Positions 9,139 through 17,800 are shown, counted from the first letter of the stretch. The stretch: 62,785 nucleotides of DNA from Lacticaseibacillus suibinensis (GCF_003946175.1 NZ_RHOK01000015.1:1-62785); one strand, 5' to 3'. The notes: generated by a model not told the origin, from the sequence alone. Numbers and translations: made by a program.

Positions 9139-9169
9139 GCACTCCTCCGCTTTAGGGGGAGTGCTTTTT
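9139..9169 (+). terminator. Terminator after tig
   Basis: GCACTCCTCC pairs with GGGGGAGTGC, followed by T5. Confidence 0.85.
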
Positions 9170-9185
9170 GCATCTTGGAGGCAAT

Positions 9186-9377
9186 TTGATAAGAATCATA
9201 CGCTTATTCGTCCGCTTAGTCGGCGGCCCAGAAAAACGTGCGCTTTTGATGATGCTCAGTGGCGTGGCCCTTTTTCTCCTGGCCCGTCGCCGTCAATGGC
9301 GCCCAACCGCTCGTAAATTGCTGCTGACCCTAGCCGCAGCGTTGGTGGCGGCAGGAGTCCTGATTATTGTGATGTAA
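9186..9377 (+). CDS. Small two-helix membrane protein
   Basis: A 63-residue hypothetical protein starting at TTG 9186 with GGAGG 5 bp before it. It has two hydrophobic segments (about 20-35 and 46-63) separated by a very basic stretch (ARRRQWRPTARK). By the positive-inside rule the loop is cytoplasmic. It starts just past the tig terminator with no obvious promoter, so read-through is likely. The function is unknown, and the TTG start makes the call less certain. Confidence 0.5.
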   Translation: MIRIIRLFVRLVGGPEKRALLMMLSGVALFLLARRRQWRPTARKLLLTLAAALVAAGVLIIVM

Positions 9378-9479
9378 ACTGCCATATTTGAGGCATGAGT
9401 CATACAGAAAATCAAACATACACTTTCATCATCGCTTTTGTAGCGTATAGATGGATAAGACATTCGTCGTGAAACAGTA

Positions 9480-9633
9480 GGGTCGGGTAACTGGAGCAGA
9501 AAGGGGCTCAGTGGTGAAATTGTTCTTAGCCAGTGTTCTTGACTGTTAGAGTAAGCCGCGACTTTGAGACTCGCAGAGGCTCAAAGCGTTGGCCACCACG
9601 TTCCAGCCCCTTACTGCGGAGGTTAACCGACCC
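9480..9633. repeat. 154-bp branched palindromic element, copy 2
   Basis: Same length and layout as 353-506. Outer arms are 9480-9508 and 9605-9633 (GGGTCGG with CCGACCC at the tips). The core CTCAGTGGTGAA, AAGCCGCGACTTTGAGACT, GAGGCTCAAAGCG and GGCCACCACGTTCCAGCC is nearly identical to copy 1, while the arm sequences differ and still pair. Confidence 0.75.
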
Positions 9634-9670
9634 GGCCGCACAGTCTTCGACCGCAGCCTGGTCGCGCTGC

Positions 9671-9772
9671 GGTCGGCAACATCCGAGCGATTAGCTACGC
9701 ACCAAGCCTCACCAACAAAGAGCGATGGCAATGCTTGGTGCTAGGCTACTCGTCGGACTAAGCCTGCCGACC
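9671..9772. repeat. Hairpin repeat family 2, unit 1
   Basis: A 102-nt imperfect hairpin. Outer stem GGTCGGC/GCCGACC, a second stem TCCGAG with CTCGTCGGA, mid stem ACCAAGC/GCTTGGT and a small apical stem. Part of a tandem array with a 123-bp period, separated by GCAGCCTAGTCGCGCTGC-like spacers. Confidence 0.8.
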
Positions 9773-9793
9773 TCCGCAGCCTAGTCGCGCTGC

Positions 9794-9895
9794 GGTCGGC
9801 AACGTCCGAGCGATTAGCTACGCACCAAGCCTCACCAACAAAGAGCGATGGCAATGCTTGGCGCTAGGCTACTCGTCGGACTAAGCCCGCCGACC
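9794..9895. repeat. Hairpin repeat family 2, unit 2
   Basis: Nearly identical to unit 1 and the same length (102 nt). It has one mid-stem change (GCTTGGC instead of GCTTGGT) that makes a mismatch. Confidence 0.8.
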
Positions 9896-9916
9896 TCCGC
9901 AGCCTATTCGCGCTGC

Positions 9917-10020
9917 GCTGAACCGACGCCCGAGCAGCTAGCTACAGACTGAGCCTTGAAGCCAAGCCCTGGCTTCAAGGTTCAGTCTTAGGCTACCTGT
10001 CGGGCTAAGTGCGGTTCAGC
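9917..10020. repeat. Hairpin repeat family 2, unit 3
   Basis: A 104-nt unit with different stems that still pair: outer GCTGAACC/GGTTCAGC, mid ACTGA/TTCAGT, and a longer apical stem CTTGAAGCC/GGCTTCAAG. The core strands GCCCGAGCAGCTAGCTAC and TAGGCTACCTGTCGGGC match other units. Confidence 0.8.
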
Positions 10021-10035
10021 TTCGCAGCTTAGCTT

Positions 10036-10065
10036 TTGACAAACCCGGTTTTGTTGTGCTACGCT
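10036..10065 (+). promoter_or_regulatory. clpX promoter candidate
   Basis: TTGACA (10,036-10,041), 18-bp spacer and an extended -10, TGCTACGCT, ending at 10,065. A second extended -10, TGGTATCAT, ends at 10,107. Both lie directly downstream of the repeat array; 10,028-10,135 holds no other feature. Confidence 0.55.
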
Positions 10066-10135
10066 GTTGCGGTTTGACTAGGCATGGTGCCGCGGTTTTG
10101 GTATCATGAAGGTAACAAGAAGGGGTTGAAGATTA

Positions 10136-11389
10136 ATGTTTGACAACGTTGAAACCACCGGTCCGGTGACCTGCTCATTTTGCGGGAAATCCCAAGATCA
10201 GGTGAAGAAAATCGTTGCTGGCCCTGGGGTTTATATTTGCAATGAATGTATCGACCTCTGCAAGGAAATCATCGACGAAGAATTCAAGGCTGACGCCGCT
10301 TCCAACATGCTGGAAGTACCAAAGCCAATCGACATTTTGAGCATTTTGAATGACTATGTGATCGGTCAAGATGCCGCTAAAAAAGCGCTCGCGGTAGCGG
10401 TTTATAACCACTACAAGCGGGTTAACCAGATGGAAGTCGCTGACAAAGGCGACACTGAGCTGCAAAAGTCTAACATCGCTTTGATTGGACCAACCGGGTC
10501 AGGGAAGACCTTCTTGGCCCAGAGTTTGGCGCGGATTTTGAATGTGCCATTTGCCATCGCTGATGCCACCACCTTGACGGAGGCGGGTTATGTCGGCGAA
10601 GACGTCGAGAACATTTTGCTCAAGTTGCTCCAAAACGCCGATTACGACGTGGAGCGGGCCGAAAAGGGCATCATCTACATCGACGAAATCGATAAGATCG
10701 CCAAGAAATCCGAGAACGTCTCCATCACCCGTGATGTGTCTGGTGAAGGGGTGCAGCAAGCCTTGCTGAAGATTTTGGAAGGCACGATTGCCAACGTGCC
10801 ACCGCAGGGCGGGCGTAAGCATCCGCAACAGGAATTCATCCAAATCGACACCACGAACATTTTGTTCATTGTTGGTGGGGCGTTTGACGGCATCGAAGGC
10901 ATCGTCAAGAACCGCCTCGGTGAAAAGACCATCGGCTTCGGCAAGAATTCAGACAACACCGAAGTTGATGAGCAGAAGTCACTGATGCAGCAGATTGTAC
11001 CGGAAGATTTAATGAAGTTTGGGATCATCCCTGAATTCATTGGCCGGATTCCGATTATTGCATCGCTTGAGAAGCTGACGGAAGACGATTTGGTCCGGAT
11101 CTTGACTGAACCGAAGAACGCCTTAGTCAAGCAGTATCAAAAGCTGCTGTCGCTGGATGACACCAAGCTGGAATTCACGCAAGGCGCCTTGCATGCGATC
11201 GCTCATAAGGCGATTGTGCGCGATACTGGGGCCCGTGGTTTGCGGAGCATCATTGAAGCCGTGATGCAAGATATGATGTTCACCTTGCCAAGTGAACCAG
11301 AGGTGGTTAAGGCAGTCGTGACCAAAGCGGCGGTTGAAGGCACCGGCAAGCCGGAGCTGATCAAAGCCGACGATCGAAAAGCCTCATAA
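10136..11389 (+). CDS. clpX: ATP-dependent protease ATPase subunit ClpX
   Basis: A 417-residue AAA+ unfoldase that feeds substrates to ClpP. The N-terminal C4 zinc finger uses C13, C16, C35 and C38. Walker A is GPTGSGKT, Walker [10 protein letters not shown], and the GYVGED pore loop is present. Length is normal. AAGGGG precedes the ATG. It is followed by a strong terminator and then yihA, the common ClpX-YsxC order in Firmicutes. Confidence 0.98.
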   Translation: MFDNVETTGPVTCSFCGKSQDQVKKIVAGPGVYICNECIDLCKEIIDEEFKADAASNMLEVPKPIDILSILNDYVIGQDAAKKALAVAVYNHYKRVNQMEVADKGDTELQKSNIALIGPTGSGKTFLAQSLARILNVPFAIADATTLTEAGYVGEDVENILLKLLQNADYDVERAEKGIIYIDEIDKIAKKSENVSITRDVSGEGVQQALLKILEGTIANVPPQGGRKHPQQEFIQIDTTNILFIVGGAFDGIEGIVKNRLGEKTIGFGKNSDNTEVDEQKSLMQQIVPEDLMKFGIIPEFIGRIPIIASLEKLTEDDLVRILTEPKNALVKQYQKLLSLDDTKLEFTQGALHAIAHKAIVRDTGARGLRSIIEAVMQDMMFTLPSEPEVVKAVVTKAAVEGTGKPELIKADDRKAS

Positions 11390-11404
11390 GTTTGATATAA
11401 GCTA

Positions 11405-11436
11405 GGCCAAGCTGACGTTCAGCTTGGCCTTTTTTG
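11405..11436 (+). terminator. Terminator after clpX
   Basis: A perfect 10-bp stem, GGCCAAGCTG/CAGCTTGGCC, with a 5-base loop and T6. Confidence 0.9.
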
Positions 11437-11534
11437 ATGGGATCATTTTTGCCCCTGGTTTGTTTACCGATGCAGACGCCCCTTTTTTCGGCGGGTATGA
11501 TACACTTAATGGCGAAAGATTTTAGGAGGTCACC

Positions 11535-12146
11535 ATGAAAGTCAATAATGTGAGCCTAACCATCAGTGCGGTTAGTGCCAAGCAGTATCCTGCCACCGGG
11601 TACCCAGAAATTGCTTTTGTCGGCCGCAGTAATGTCGGCAAGTCAAGCTTGATCAATCGCCTGATCGATCGCAAAAGCATGGCCCGGACCTCGAGCGTCC
11701 CTGGCAAAACGCAAACGCTGAACTTTTACGACATTGAAGACCTGCTATATTTTGTCGATGTCCCTGGCTATGGCTTTGCTAAGGTGTCCAAAGCCGCGCG
11801 GGCAAAGTTTGCGGCCATGATCGAGGAATACTTAAGTACCCGGCAGCAGCTGCACGGTGCGGTGCTTTTGGTCGATGCGCGGCATTTGCCAAGTGCCGAT
11901 GACGTGTCGATGTATCAGTATCTGAAGTATTTCAATATCGATGTGTTGGTGATCGGCACGAAGGTCGACAAAACCAGCAAGGCGCGGCGGCAAACCATCA
12001 TGCGTGATATCAAAAAGACCTTGGATCTAAACCAAACCGATCAGCTGATTATGTTTTCCGCCGAAACTGGGGAAGGCAAAGATGCGGTCTGGGCTTGGTT
12101 AGAGGCCCAAGCAAATATTGGAGGCAATGATCATGGAGTTGAATGA
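11535..12146 (+). CDS. yihA: Ribosome biogenesis GTPase YihA/YsxC
   Basis: A 203-residue Ras-like GTPase needed for large-subunit assembly. G1 is GRSNVGKS, G3 DVPGYG, G4 TKVDK. An AGGAGGTCACC ribosome-binding site precedes the ATG. Its 3' end overlaps the MazG-like gene by 14 bp, so the two are likely translationally coupled. Confidence 0.95.
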   Translation: MKVNNVSLTISAVSAKQYPATGYPEIAFVGRSNVGKSSLINRLIDRKSMARTSSVPGKTQTLNFYDIEDLLYFVDVPGYGFAKVSKAARAKFAAMIEEYLSTRQQLHGAVLLVDARHLPSADDVSMYQYLKYFNIDVLVIGTKVDKTSKARRQTIMRDIKKTLDLNQTDQLIMFSAETGEGKDAVWAWLEAQANIGGNDHGVE

Positions 12147-12423
12147 GTATCAGGAAAAGGCCAATAAGACTCTGGCCGGCAATGAGCATGTGCTGACCAA
12201 CCTCGCCTTGGGGCTGGCGTCAGATGGCGGGCAAGTGGTCGATCGCATCAAGCGCTACACCTTCCAAGGGCAGGACCTCGATCAGGAGCAACTGAAGGCC
12301 GAGCTGGGCGATGTTCTTTGGTACTTATCGCAAATCGCATTATGGGCGGATATTCCTTTTGAGGAAGTCGCCAAAGCTAATTTGCAAACGTTAGCCAAGA
12401 AGTATCCCAACATCAAGTTATAA
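12133..12423 (+). CDS. MazG-like nucleotide pyrophosphohydrolase with an altered first metal motif
   Basis: A 96-residue all-helical protein of the MazG-like NTP-pyrophosphatase superfamily. The second motif ELGD (57-60) is intact. The first, normally ExxE, reads D31-G-G-Q34, so one carboxylate is changed and another lost. The family hydrolyses NTPs or dNTPs to NMP and PPi using two to three metal ions. The changed site may mean altered or weak activity. ATG 12,133 is used because GGAGG lies 9 bp before it; an ATG at 12,127 is too close. Coupled to yihA by a 14-bp overlap. Confidence 0.75.
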   Translation: MELNEYQEKANKTLAGNEHVLTNLALGLASDGGQVVDRIKRYTFQGQDLDQEQLKAELGDVLWYLSQIALWADIPFEEVAKANLQTLAKKYPNIKL

Positions 12424-12437
12424 CTTAGTCATAAACG

Positions 12438-12479
12438 AAACCAGCGGCCTGCCGATTTTCAGTGTGGCCGCTGGTTTTA
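12438..12479 (+). terminator. Terminator after the MazG-like gene
   Basis: AAACCAGCGGCC pairs with GGCCGCTGGTTT (12 bp) around a 16-base loop, followed by a short T-run. Confidence 0.75.
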
Positions 12480-12492
12480 TCATGAGGCGGAA

Positions 12493-13263
12493 ATGAATCC
12501 AATTCTATTAACGTTAATTCTATTGCTCACTGGGGTGGCTGGTGGGCTCATTAGCTCCACCGCTGGCATGGCGTCTTTGGTCACCTATCCAGTGTTGCTG
12601 GCGTTAGGCGTGCCGCCAGTGTCGGCTAATGTCACCAACACTGCCGCGATGATTTTCACTGGGGTGGGTTCCGGCCTGGCGTCCACGCAAGAGCTGTCGG
12701 CGCATCGCAAATTGATGTGGCAGGTCGGCGTCTGGGCCGTGATCGGCGGCATCGTCGGCGCGTTGATTTTGGCCGTGGCGCCGGCTTCCAGTTTTGAAAA
12801 AGTGGTGCCGTTTCTGATTGCCCTTGCTGGGGTGCTGATGTTGTCATCGCTGCGCCAAAAGCCCGCGCCGGAGCAGGTCGGTCACACCGTTCGCGGCTGG
12901 CGTCTGGTCGGCCGTAATTTCCTAATTTTCTTGGTTGGGGTGTATATCGGCTACTTCGGGGCTTCGGCGGGCGTGATGATGCTCTCCATTTTGGCGGTCA
13001 CCTTACCCGTCAGTTTTGCTGTCAGCAACGCGTTGAAAAACTTCGCGACGTTACTGACCAATATCGTCTCGCTAGTGATTTACGCTTTCACCACCAAAGT
13101 CTACTGGTTGATGGTGATTCCGCTGGGGCTGGGGATGTTTGCTGGCGGCCTGCTGGGACCCATGGTGGTGCGCCATGTCTCTAATCGCTTGATTAGATTG
13201 TTGATCGGCATTGGCGCTTTCGCCTTGGCGGGCTATTTCTTTTATACCGCGTATCTTCAGTGA
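12493..13263 (+). CDS. TauE/SafE family anion exporter
   Basis: A 256-residue integral membrane protein with about eight hydrophobic helices, typical of the sulfite exporter TauE/SafE family. The two halves each begin with a Gly-rich helix (GGLISSTAGMASLVTYP; YIGYFGASAGVMML). Members export sulfite, sulfoacetate or related organic anions; the substrate is unknown here. The ATG follows GAGGCGG closely. It ends against a bidirectional terminator shared with a small minus-strand gene. Confidence 0.85.
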   Translation: MNPILLTLILLLTGVAGGLISSTAGMASLVTYPVLLALGVPPVSANVTNTAAMIFTGVGSGLASTQELSAHRKLMWQVGVWAVIGGIVGALILAVAPASSFEKVVPFLIALAGVLMLSSLRQKPAPEQVGHTVRGWRLVGRNFLIFLVGVYIGYFGASAGVMMLSILAVTLPVSFAVSNALKNFATLLTNIVSLVIYAFTTKVYWLMVIPLGLGMFAGGLLGPMVVRHVSNRLIRLLIGIGAFALAGYFFYTAYLQ

Positions 13264-13300
13264 ATCAAAATGCCGAGCCTCGCGCTCGGCATTTTGATTC
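13262..13300. terminator. Bidirectional terminator between convergent genes
   Basis: A perfect 16-bp stem (AATCAAAATGCCGAG with its complement) has A-rich and T-rich flanks, so it can serve both strands. It overlaps the last bases of the TauE gene and abuts the end of the minus-strand small gene. Confidence 0.8.
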
Positions 13301-13302
13301 AT

Positions 13303-13455
13303 TCATTTCTTAGTGGCTTTTTTGGCCTTGGCGGCTTTAGCCTGGTCTTCTTGCTTTTTTGGATCATTGCCAGTGGCTTTGGTTTCCTCAGGCACCGTGG
13401 CAAACTTGTCGAACATTTCGCCCCAGTCGGTTTTAGTATTCACTTTTAAGCCCAT
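13303..13455 (-). CDS. Small basic protein, SPJ_0845-like
   Basis: A 50-residue protein with AAGGAG upstream of the ATG. The N terminus (WGEMFDKFATVPEE) resembles the short Lactobacillales proteins named SPJ_0845 family; the C terminus is a Lys/Ala-rich tail. No function is known to me. It is below the usual length cut-off but has a good ribosome-binding site, coding-like base composition and a terminator at its end. The family link is from memory and should be searched. Confidence 0.65.
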   Translation of the reverse strand: MGLKVNTKTDWGEMFDKFATVPEETKATGNDPKKQEDQAKAAKAKKATKK

Positions 13456-13544
13456 CGTCGTGTGCTCCTTCCGCCTTGCTTTTGGCGCTAGTATAGCACG
13501 CAGAGGCGACAGATACCAAATGTTGAATAAAAATAGAATAGATA

Positions 13545-13573
13545 TTGCATAAATACTAATTTACGTGTATAGT
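13545..13573 (+). promoter_or_regulatory. Promoter of the amino-acid ABC ATPase gene
   Basis: TTGCAT (13,545-13,550), 17-bp spacer, TATAGT (13,568-13,573). Confidence 0.65.
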
Positions 13574-13630
13574 AAACGACATGATAGTCAAGATGCCGGG
13601 AAAATTCGGCCGTGAAGGGAAGAATGGGTT

Positions 13631-14380
13631 ATGAGCGTTGAACAACCATTGATTCAAGTGAACCATCTCGTTAAGAAGTTTGGCGATAACATTGTCTTGA
13701 ATGACATTACTGAAACCATCAACAAAGGCGACGTCATTGTTGTCATTGGGGCGTCAGGCGGTGGGAAAAGTACCTTCCTGCGTAGTCTCAATTTGCTGAA
13801 TCAGCCGACCTCTGGCCAGGTGCTGTTTGAAGGCACCGACTTGACCTCCCTGAGTGAAAAGCAGCTGGACGTGGTGCGGGAAAAAATGGGGATGGTATTC
13901 CAGCAGTTTAACCTGTTCCCGAACATGACCGTGTTGGATAATATCAAGCTGGCGCCGATGAAAGTCAAGGCTCAAAGCGAAGCTGATGCCACGGCCAAAG
14001 CCAAGGCCTTGCTGGCACAAGTCGGCCTGGAAGATAAAGCCGATGCTTTCCCTACTAGCTTGTCTGGGGGTCAAATGCAGCGGGTGGCCATTGCGCGCGC
14101 CTTGGCCATGGAACCGGATGTGATGCTGTTTGACGAACCAACCTCGGCGCTGGATCCAGAAATGGTGGGCGAAGTGCTGAAAGTTATGGAAGACCTGGCC
14201 AAGTCAGGCATGACCATGGTCATTGTGACCCACGAAATGGGCTTTGCTCGCGAAGTGGCGAATGAAGTGTGGTTCATGGATGACGGCATCATTGCTGAAA
14301 AAGGCAAGCCAGAAGCGATTTTCTCGCATCCAGAGCATCCGCGGACCCAGGACTTCCTCAGTAAAGTCCTGGCCCAGTAG
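13631..14380 (+). CDS. glnQ: Polar amino acid ABC transporter ATP-binding protein (GlnQ-like)
   Basis: A 249-residue ABC ATPase. Walker A is GASGGGKS (40-47), the signature LSGGQ, Walker [14 protein letters not shown], and a switch histidine in VTHEMGFA. Best match is the GlnQ/HisP class that drives uptake of glutamine or other polar amino acids. No permease or binding protein gene lies beside it. It has its own promoter and terminator, so it must pair with subunits encoded elsewhere. Confidence 0.9.
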   Translation: MSVEQPLIQVNHLVKKFGDNIVLNDITETINKGDVIVVIGASGGGKSTFLRSLNLLNQPTSGQVLFEGTDLTSLSEKQLDVVREKMGMVFQQFNLFPNMTVLDNIKLAPMKVKAQSEADATAKAKALLAQVGLEDKADAFPTSLSGGQMQRVAIARALAMEPDVMLFDEPTSALDPEMVGEVLKVMEDLAKSGMTMVIVTHEMGFAREVANEVWFMDDGIIAEKGKPEAIFSHPEHPRTQDFLSKVLAQ

Positions 14381-14422
14381 AAAAGATCCTGACCGACATG
14401 GTTGTCAGTCAGGATCTTTTTG
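14381..14422. terminator. Bidirectional terminator between glnQ and the MFS gene
   Basis: AAAAGATCCTGAC pairs with GTCAGGATCTTTT. It starts at the glnQ stop and covers the last codons of the convergent MFS gene. Confidence 0.8.
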
Positions 14423-15643
14423 ATTCCAAGCGGCCTTGGGTAAATTGAGCACATGCATCACCGCCGCGATGGAGCAGCCGCCCAGCAGTAGGAACAAAAT
14501 GGCCATGCCATACTGGCCAATGGCCGTCGACAAGGTGACCGTGGCTCCGGCCAGCACCGAAGCCAACGGATAAACCGCGGAAAAGGCCCCGGAGTATGTG
14601 CCAATCTTGGCTGGATCCATTAAGTCCGCGCGCAGCGTTTGACTCGGCGGCACTACGACCATTTCGCCGATGGTGAGAATCACCGCGCAAATCACAATCG
14701 GCCACAGAGTGTTGAGCATGCATGTGAGGGCAAACCCCAGCGTCTGCAGCCCCATGCCAATGCCGTAAGCGCGGCGCAGTGACCATTTGCTGGTCAAGCG
14801 GGTGAAGAGGGACATAAAGGGAATAATGATGGCGGTGTTGATCAGCGTGATGCCAGACAGCATGCGCTGGCCATAGATTTCCAGCCCGAAAAGAGGCACC
14901 GTGTGAAAATCGGCGCCGAGATGCACGGCAAGGTAGAAACCAAGCTGGTTGGTGACCATGCCGCTGAGTACTATGCCGATGAGGTACCAGTCGTAGCGAT
15001 GGTCACTCATGACTTGCCAATAGCCACGTACCGCCTGCCAAACTGATCCAGAGCCGGTATGCTCTGGGGCGAAGCTTTCGGTCATGAAGAACCAGATGAT
15101 GATCAGGTTGATGATGGTGACCACGCCCATACCGATGAGTAATTCAAACAGGTAATCCCGGAAGAACCAGCCGCCCAGCGCGGCCCCAATCATGACCGAA
15201 ATGTTAATGATCCAGTAGATCAACGCGTACACATAGCGCCGATTCTGCGGCGTCGAGACATCGATGACCATCGCCTCTTCGGCGGGGCTAGAGAGGTTGG
15301 CGCCGACCTGCGCAATCAAAAACGCGAAGAAGGTGGGAATCGGATAGTGACCCAGTGGAGAATTCATCACCGCCGCCAAGGCAAACCCAACCAACGTCAA
15401 AATGGTGCCTAGCACCATGATGGGTTTACGGCCATGCACATCGGCCAGATGCCCACCATACAGGCCGGCAATGAAGCCCATGACCGACACGATAATGAGT
15501 AGCACCCCGGTCAGGCCGGCGCCGAAGTACTTGGCGTAGTAAATGGTCATGTTAGGGCCAATGGCGCTCGACAGCATGACCGCCAAGAAGACTGTCAGCA
15601 TCCGTAATTTTAAATTGTTATTCAGTGCCATAAATTCTTTCAT
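14405..15643 (-). CDS. MFS transporter (drug-efflux type)
   Basis: A 412-residue major facilitator with about 12 membrane helices. The loop 2-3 motif reads GGHLADVHGRKP, close to the MFS motif A consensus. It probably exports small molecules; the substrate is unknown. The start is the ATG at 15,643 with GGAGG 5 bp before it; a longer reading frame upstream has no ribosome-binding site. Its 3' end lies inside the terminator shared with glnQ. Confidence 0.85.
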   Translation of the reverse strand: MKEFMALNNNLKLRMLTVFLAVMLSSAIGPNMTIYYAKYFGAGLTGVLLIIVSVMGFIAGLYGGHLADVHGRKPIMVLGTILTLVGFALAAVMNSPLGHYPIPTFFAFLIAQVGANLSSPAEEAMVIDVSTPQNRRYVYALIYWIINISVMIGAALGGWFFRDYLFELLIGMGVVTIINLIIIWFFMTESFAPEHTGSGSVWQAVRGYWQVMSDHRYDWYLIGIVLSGMVTNQLGFYLAVHLGADFHTVPLFGLEIYGQRMLSGITLINTAIIIPFMSLFTRLTSKWSLRRAYGIGMGLQTLGFALTCMLNTLWPIVICAVILTIGEMVVVPPSQTLRADLMDPAKIGTYSGAFSAVYPLASVLAGATVTLSTAIGQYGMAILFLLLGGCSIAAVMHVLNLPKAAWNQKDPD

Positions 15644-15722
15644 GATTACCTCCGCCAAACTTAACCAGTATACGGAAAGCGCAGGCAAAAGAAAAGGCCA
15701 CCGGCGCAAGGCAAGTGGTCAA

Positions 15723-15872
15723 TTATTTAGGCCGGCGGCGCGGGGTCCGGCCAATTAAATCATGGTCAAGCTGGCGCTGCAAGTTGGCCAACCCAGCGGC
15801 TTTTGCGCTCCGGGTTTGGCGTTTTTTAATCGCGGCATTCGGCCGCTTTCGGTGTTTTTGCACAATCCTCAT
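15723..15872 (-). CDS. Very basic small protein, hypothetical
   Basis: A 49-residue frame (46 if the GTG at 15,863 is used, which has AGAGG at better spacing). Roughly a third of the residues are Arg or Lys (for example KHRKRPNAAIKKRQTR), suggesting nucleic-acid or ribosome binding. An extended -10, TGGTATCAT, lies on the minus strand at 15,894-15,899, just upstream. No family recognised. It is divergent from uvrC. Confidence 0.4.
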   Translation of the reverse strand: MRIVQKHRKRPNAAIKKRQTRSAKAAGLANLQRQLDHDLIGRTPRRRPK

Positions 15873-15989
15873 CCTCTATCAACGGCTAAACCTATGATAC
15901 CATGCCGGCGTCTGAGTTGCGTTATGCGGTGGTGAATATTAGAATAGTAAGCGAACGTTTGTTTCGTATTCGATAAACGAGGTGATAGA

Positions 15990-17768
15990 ATGGCGTCTGA
16001 ACACATTGAACATAAGCTTGCCTTGCTGCCAGATGAGCCGGGCTGTTACCAAATGAAAAATATCAACGGCAAGATTATTTATGTCGGGAAAGCCAAAAAT
16101 CTGAAAAATCGGGTCCGTTCGTATTTCAAAAGCAGTCACGATGGTAAAACCGCCAGGCTGGTGGCGGAAATTGCTGACTTCGACTACATTGTCACTTCCA
16201 GCGATAAGGAAGCCTTTTTGCTTGAAATCACTTTGATTCAAAAGTGGCAGCCCTACTACAACATTAAGCTAAAAAAAGGCACCGGTTATCCCTACATCAA
16301 AATCACCAATGAACGTGATCCCAAGTTGGAGCTCACCGGTGACGTCAAGAAAGACGGCGCCTACTATTTTGGCCCGTATCCGAATGTCTACGCGGCGCAG
16401 GAAACCATTCATTTCCTGCAAAAGGTTTATCCGCTGCGCCGCTGCAATGGTTTCCAAGGCCGACCGTGCCTGTATTATCACATGGGCCAGTGTCTCGGCG
16501 CTTGCTGGCGGACGGTACCAGAGGAAGAGTATGCCGCTCAAATCGCCAAGATTCGCAGCTTTTTGGATGGGAACACCGGCCGGGTGAAGCAGGAGCTGAC
16601 TCAGCGGATGGAAAAGGCGGCCAAGAAGCTTGAATTCGAGCGCGCGGCCGAATTACGTGATCAGCTGCACTACATCGAAGTCACGGTGGAAAAGCAAAAA
16701 ATCATTTCCACTGACCGCACCCAGCGCGATGTCTTCAACTTCTACATGGACAAAGGCTGGATTTCGATTCAGATTTTCTTCATTCGCCAAGCGCGGTTGA
16801 TGAAGCGGGAATCGCGGCTATTTCCAATTGCCACGACTGCCGAAGAAGAATTCGAAACTTTTATTTTGCAGTTTTATGATCGCAAGAACAACGTCAAACC
16901 CAAAGAAATTCTCGTCCCCAGTGGGCTTGATAACGATGTCTTAGAGCAGGTGCTCGAGGTGCCGGTGCGGACGCCGCAACGCGGGGAAAAGCGGGCCTTG
17001 ATGGAATTGGCGGCCAAAAACGCCAAAATCAAGCTGGATGAGAAATTCCGGCTGCTGGAGCTGGATAATCGCACCACGGTTGGTGCCCAAAACGAGATTT
17101 TTGCCGCCCTCGGCTTAGCGCCGGGGCACGTCATCGAGGCCTTCGACCACAGTCATATTCAAGGGACCAACCCTGTGTCGGCCATGGTGCAATTCGTCGA
17201 TGGCCGGCCCGAGAAAACGAATTACCGTAAATATAAGCTGGCCGAAGCGGAAAACGAACACAGCGCGGATGAAGTCGCCAATACCTATGAGGTGATTCGC
17301 CGCCGTTACAGTCGGCTGTTGAAGGAGCATGCCGCGATGCCGGATTTGATTCTGATGGATGGTGGCGAAATCCAGATGAATGCCGTCAAGGACGTGTTGG
17401 AAAACGAATTGAACCTTGCGATTCCGGTGGCGGGGATGGTGAAGAATGATAAGCACAAAACCGCCCGTCTGCTATATGGTGATTTTGACGCGCCGATTGA
17501 TTTGGATCCGAAGTCCCAAGGGTTTTATTTGCTGGAACGGATTCAAGAGGAAGTGCACCGCTTTGCAATCACCTTTCACCGCCAGCTGCGCAACAAGAAT
17601 TCGTTGGCGTCGCGCTTGGAAACCATTCAAGGGGTGGGACCAAAAACCCGGTCCAAGCTGCTCCGCAAATTCAAAACGATGAATGGCATCAAAGCGGCTT
17701 CCATGGAGGACCTGCAAGCAGCCGGCGTGTCTAAGGCAGTGGCGCAGGCCATTAAACTATCGCTGTAA
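15990..17768 (+). CDS. uvrC: Excinuclease ABC subunit C
   Basis: A 592-residue nucleotide-excision-repair nuclease. The GIY-YIG domain is N-terminal (PGCYQMKNINGKIIYVGKAK), the UvrB-binding motif FERAAELRDQL lies near 220, the RNase H-like endonuclease domain is central (EAFDHSHIQGT), and a helix-hairpin-helix pair is C-terminal. A GAGGTGA ribosome-binding site precedes the ATG. uvrA and uvrB are not nearby. Monocistronic, with its own terminator. Confidence 0.97.
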   Translation: MASEHIEHKLALLPDEPGCYQMKNINGKIIYVGKAKNLKNRVRSYFKSSHDGKTARLVAEIADFDYIVTSSDKEAFLLEITLIQKWQPYYNIKLKKGTGYPYIKITNERDPKLELTGDVKKDGAYYFGPYPNVYAAQETIHFLQKVYPLRRCNGFQGRPCLYYHMGQCLGACWRTVPEEEYAAQIAKIRSFLDGNTGRVKQELTQRMEKAAKKLEFERAAELRDQLHYIEVTVEKQKIISTDRTQRDVFNFYMDKGWISIQIFFIRQARLMKRESRLFPIATTAEEEFETFILQFYDRKNNVKPKEILVPSGLDNDVLEQVLEVPVRTPQRGEKRALMELAAKNAKIKLDEKFRLLELDNRTTVGAQNEIFAALGLAPGHVIEAFDHSHIQGTNPVSAMVQFVDGRPEKTNYRKYKLAEAENEHSADEVANTYEVIRRRYSRLLKEHAAMPDLILMDGGEIQMNAVKDVLENELNLAIPVAGMVKNDKHKTARLLYGDFDAPIDLDPKSQGFYLLERIQEEVHRFAITFHRQLRNKNSLASRLETIQGVGPKTRSKLLRKFKTMNGIKAASMEDLQAAGVSKAVAQAIKLSL

Positions 17769-17772
17769 CCCA

Positions 17773-17800
17773 ACGCGACTGTTTACAGTCGCGTTTTTTG
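17773..17800 (+). terminator. Terminator after uvrC
   Basis: A perfect 8-bp stem, ACGCGACT/AGTCGCGT, with a 6-base loop, followed by T5. Confidence 0.85.

Noticed and set aside
9671-10020. CRISPR array
   Set aside because: Repeats are 102-104 nt palindromes with nearly constant spacers and no variable spacers; no cas genes are nearby.
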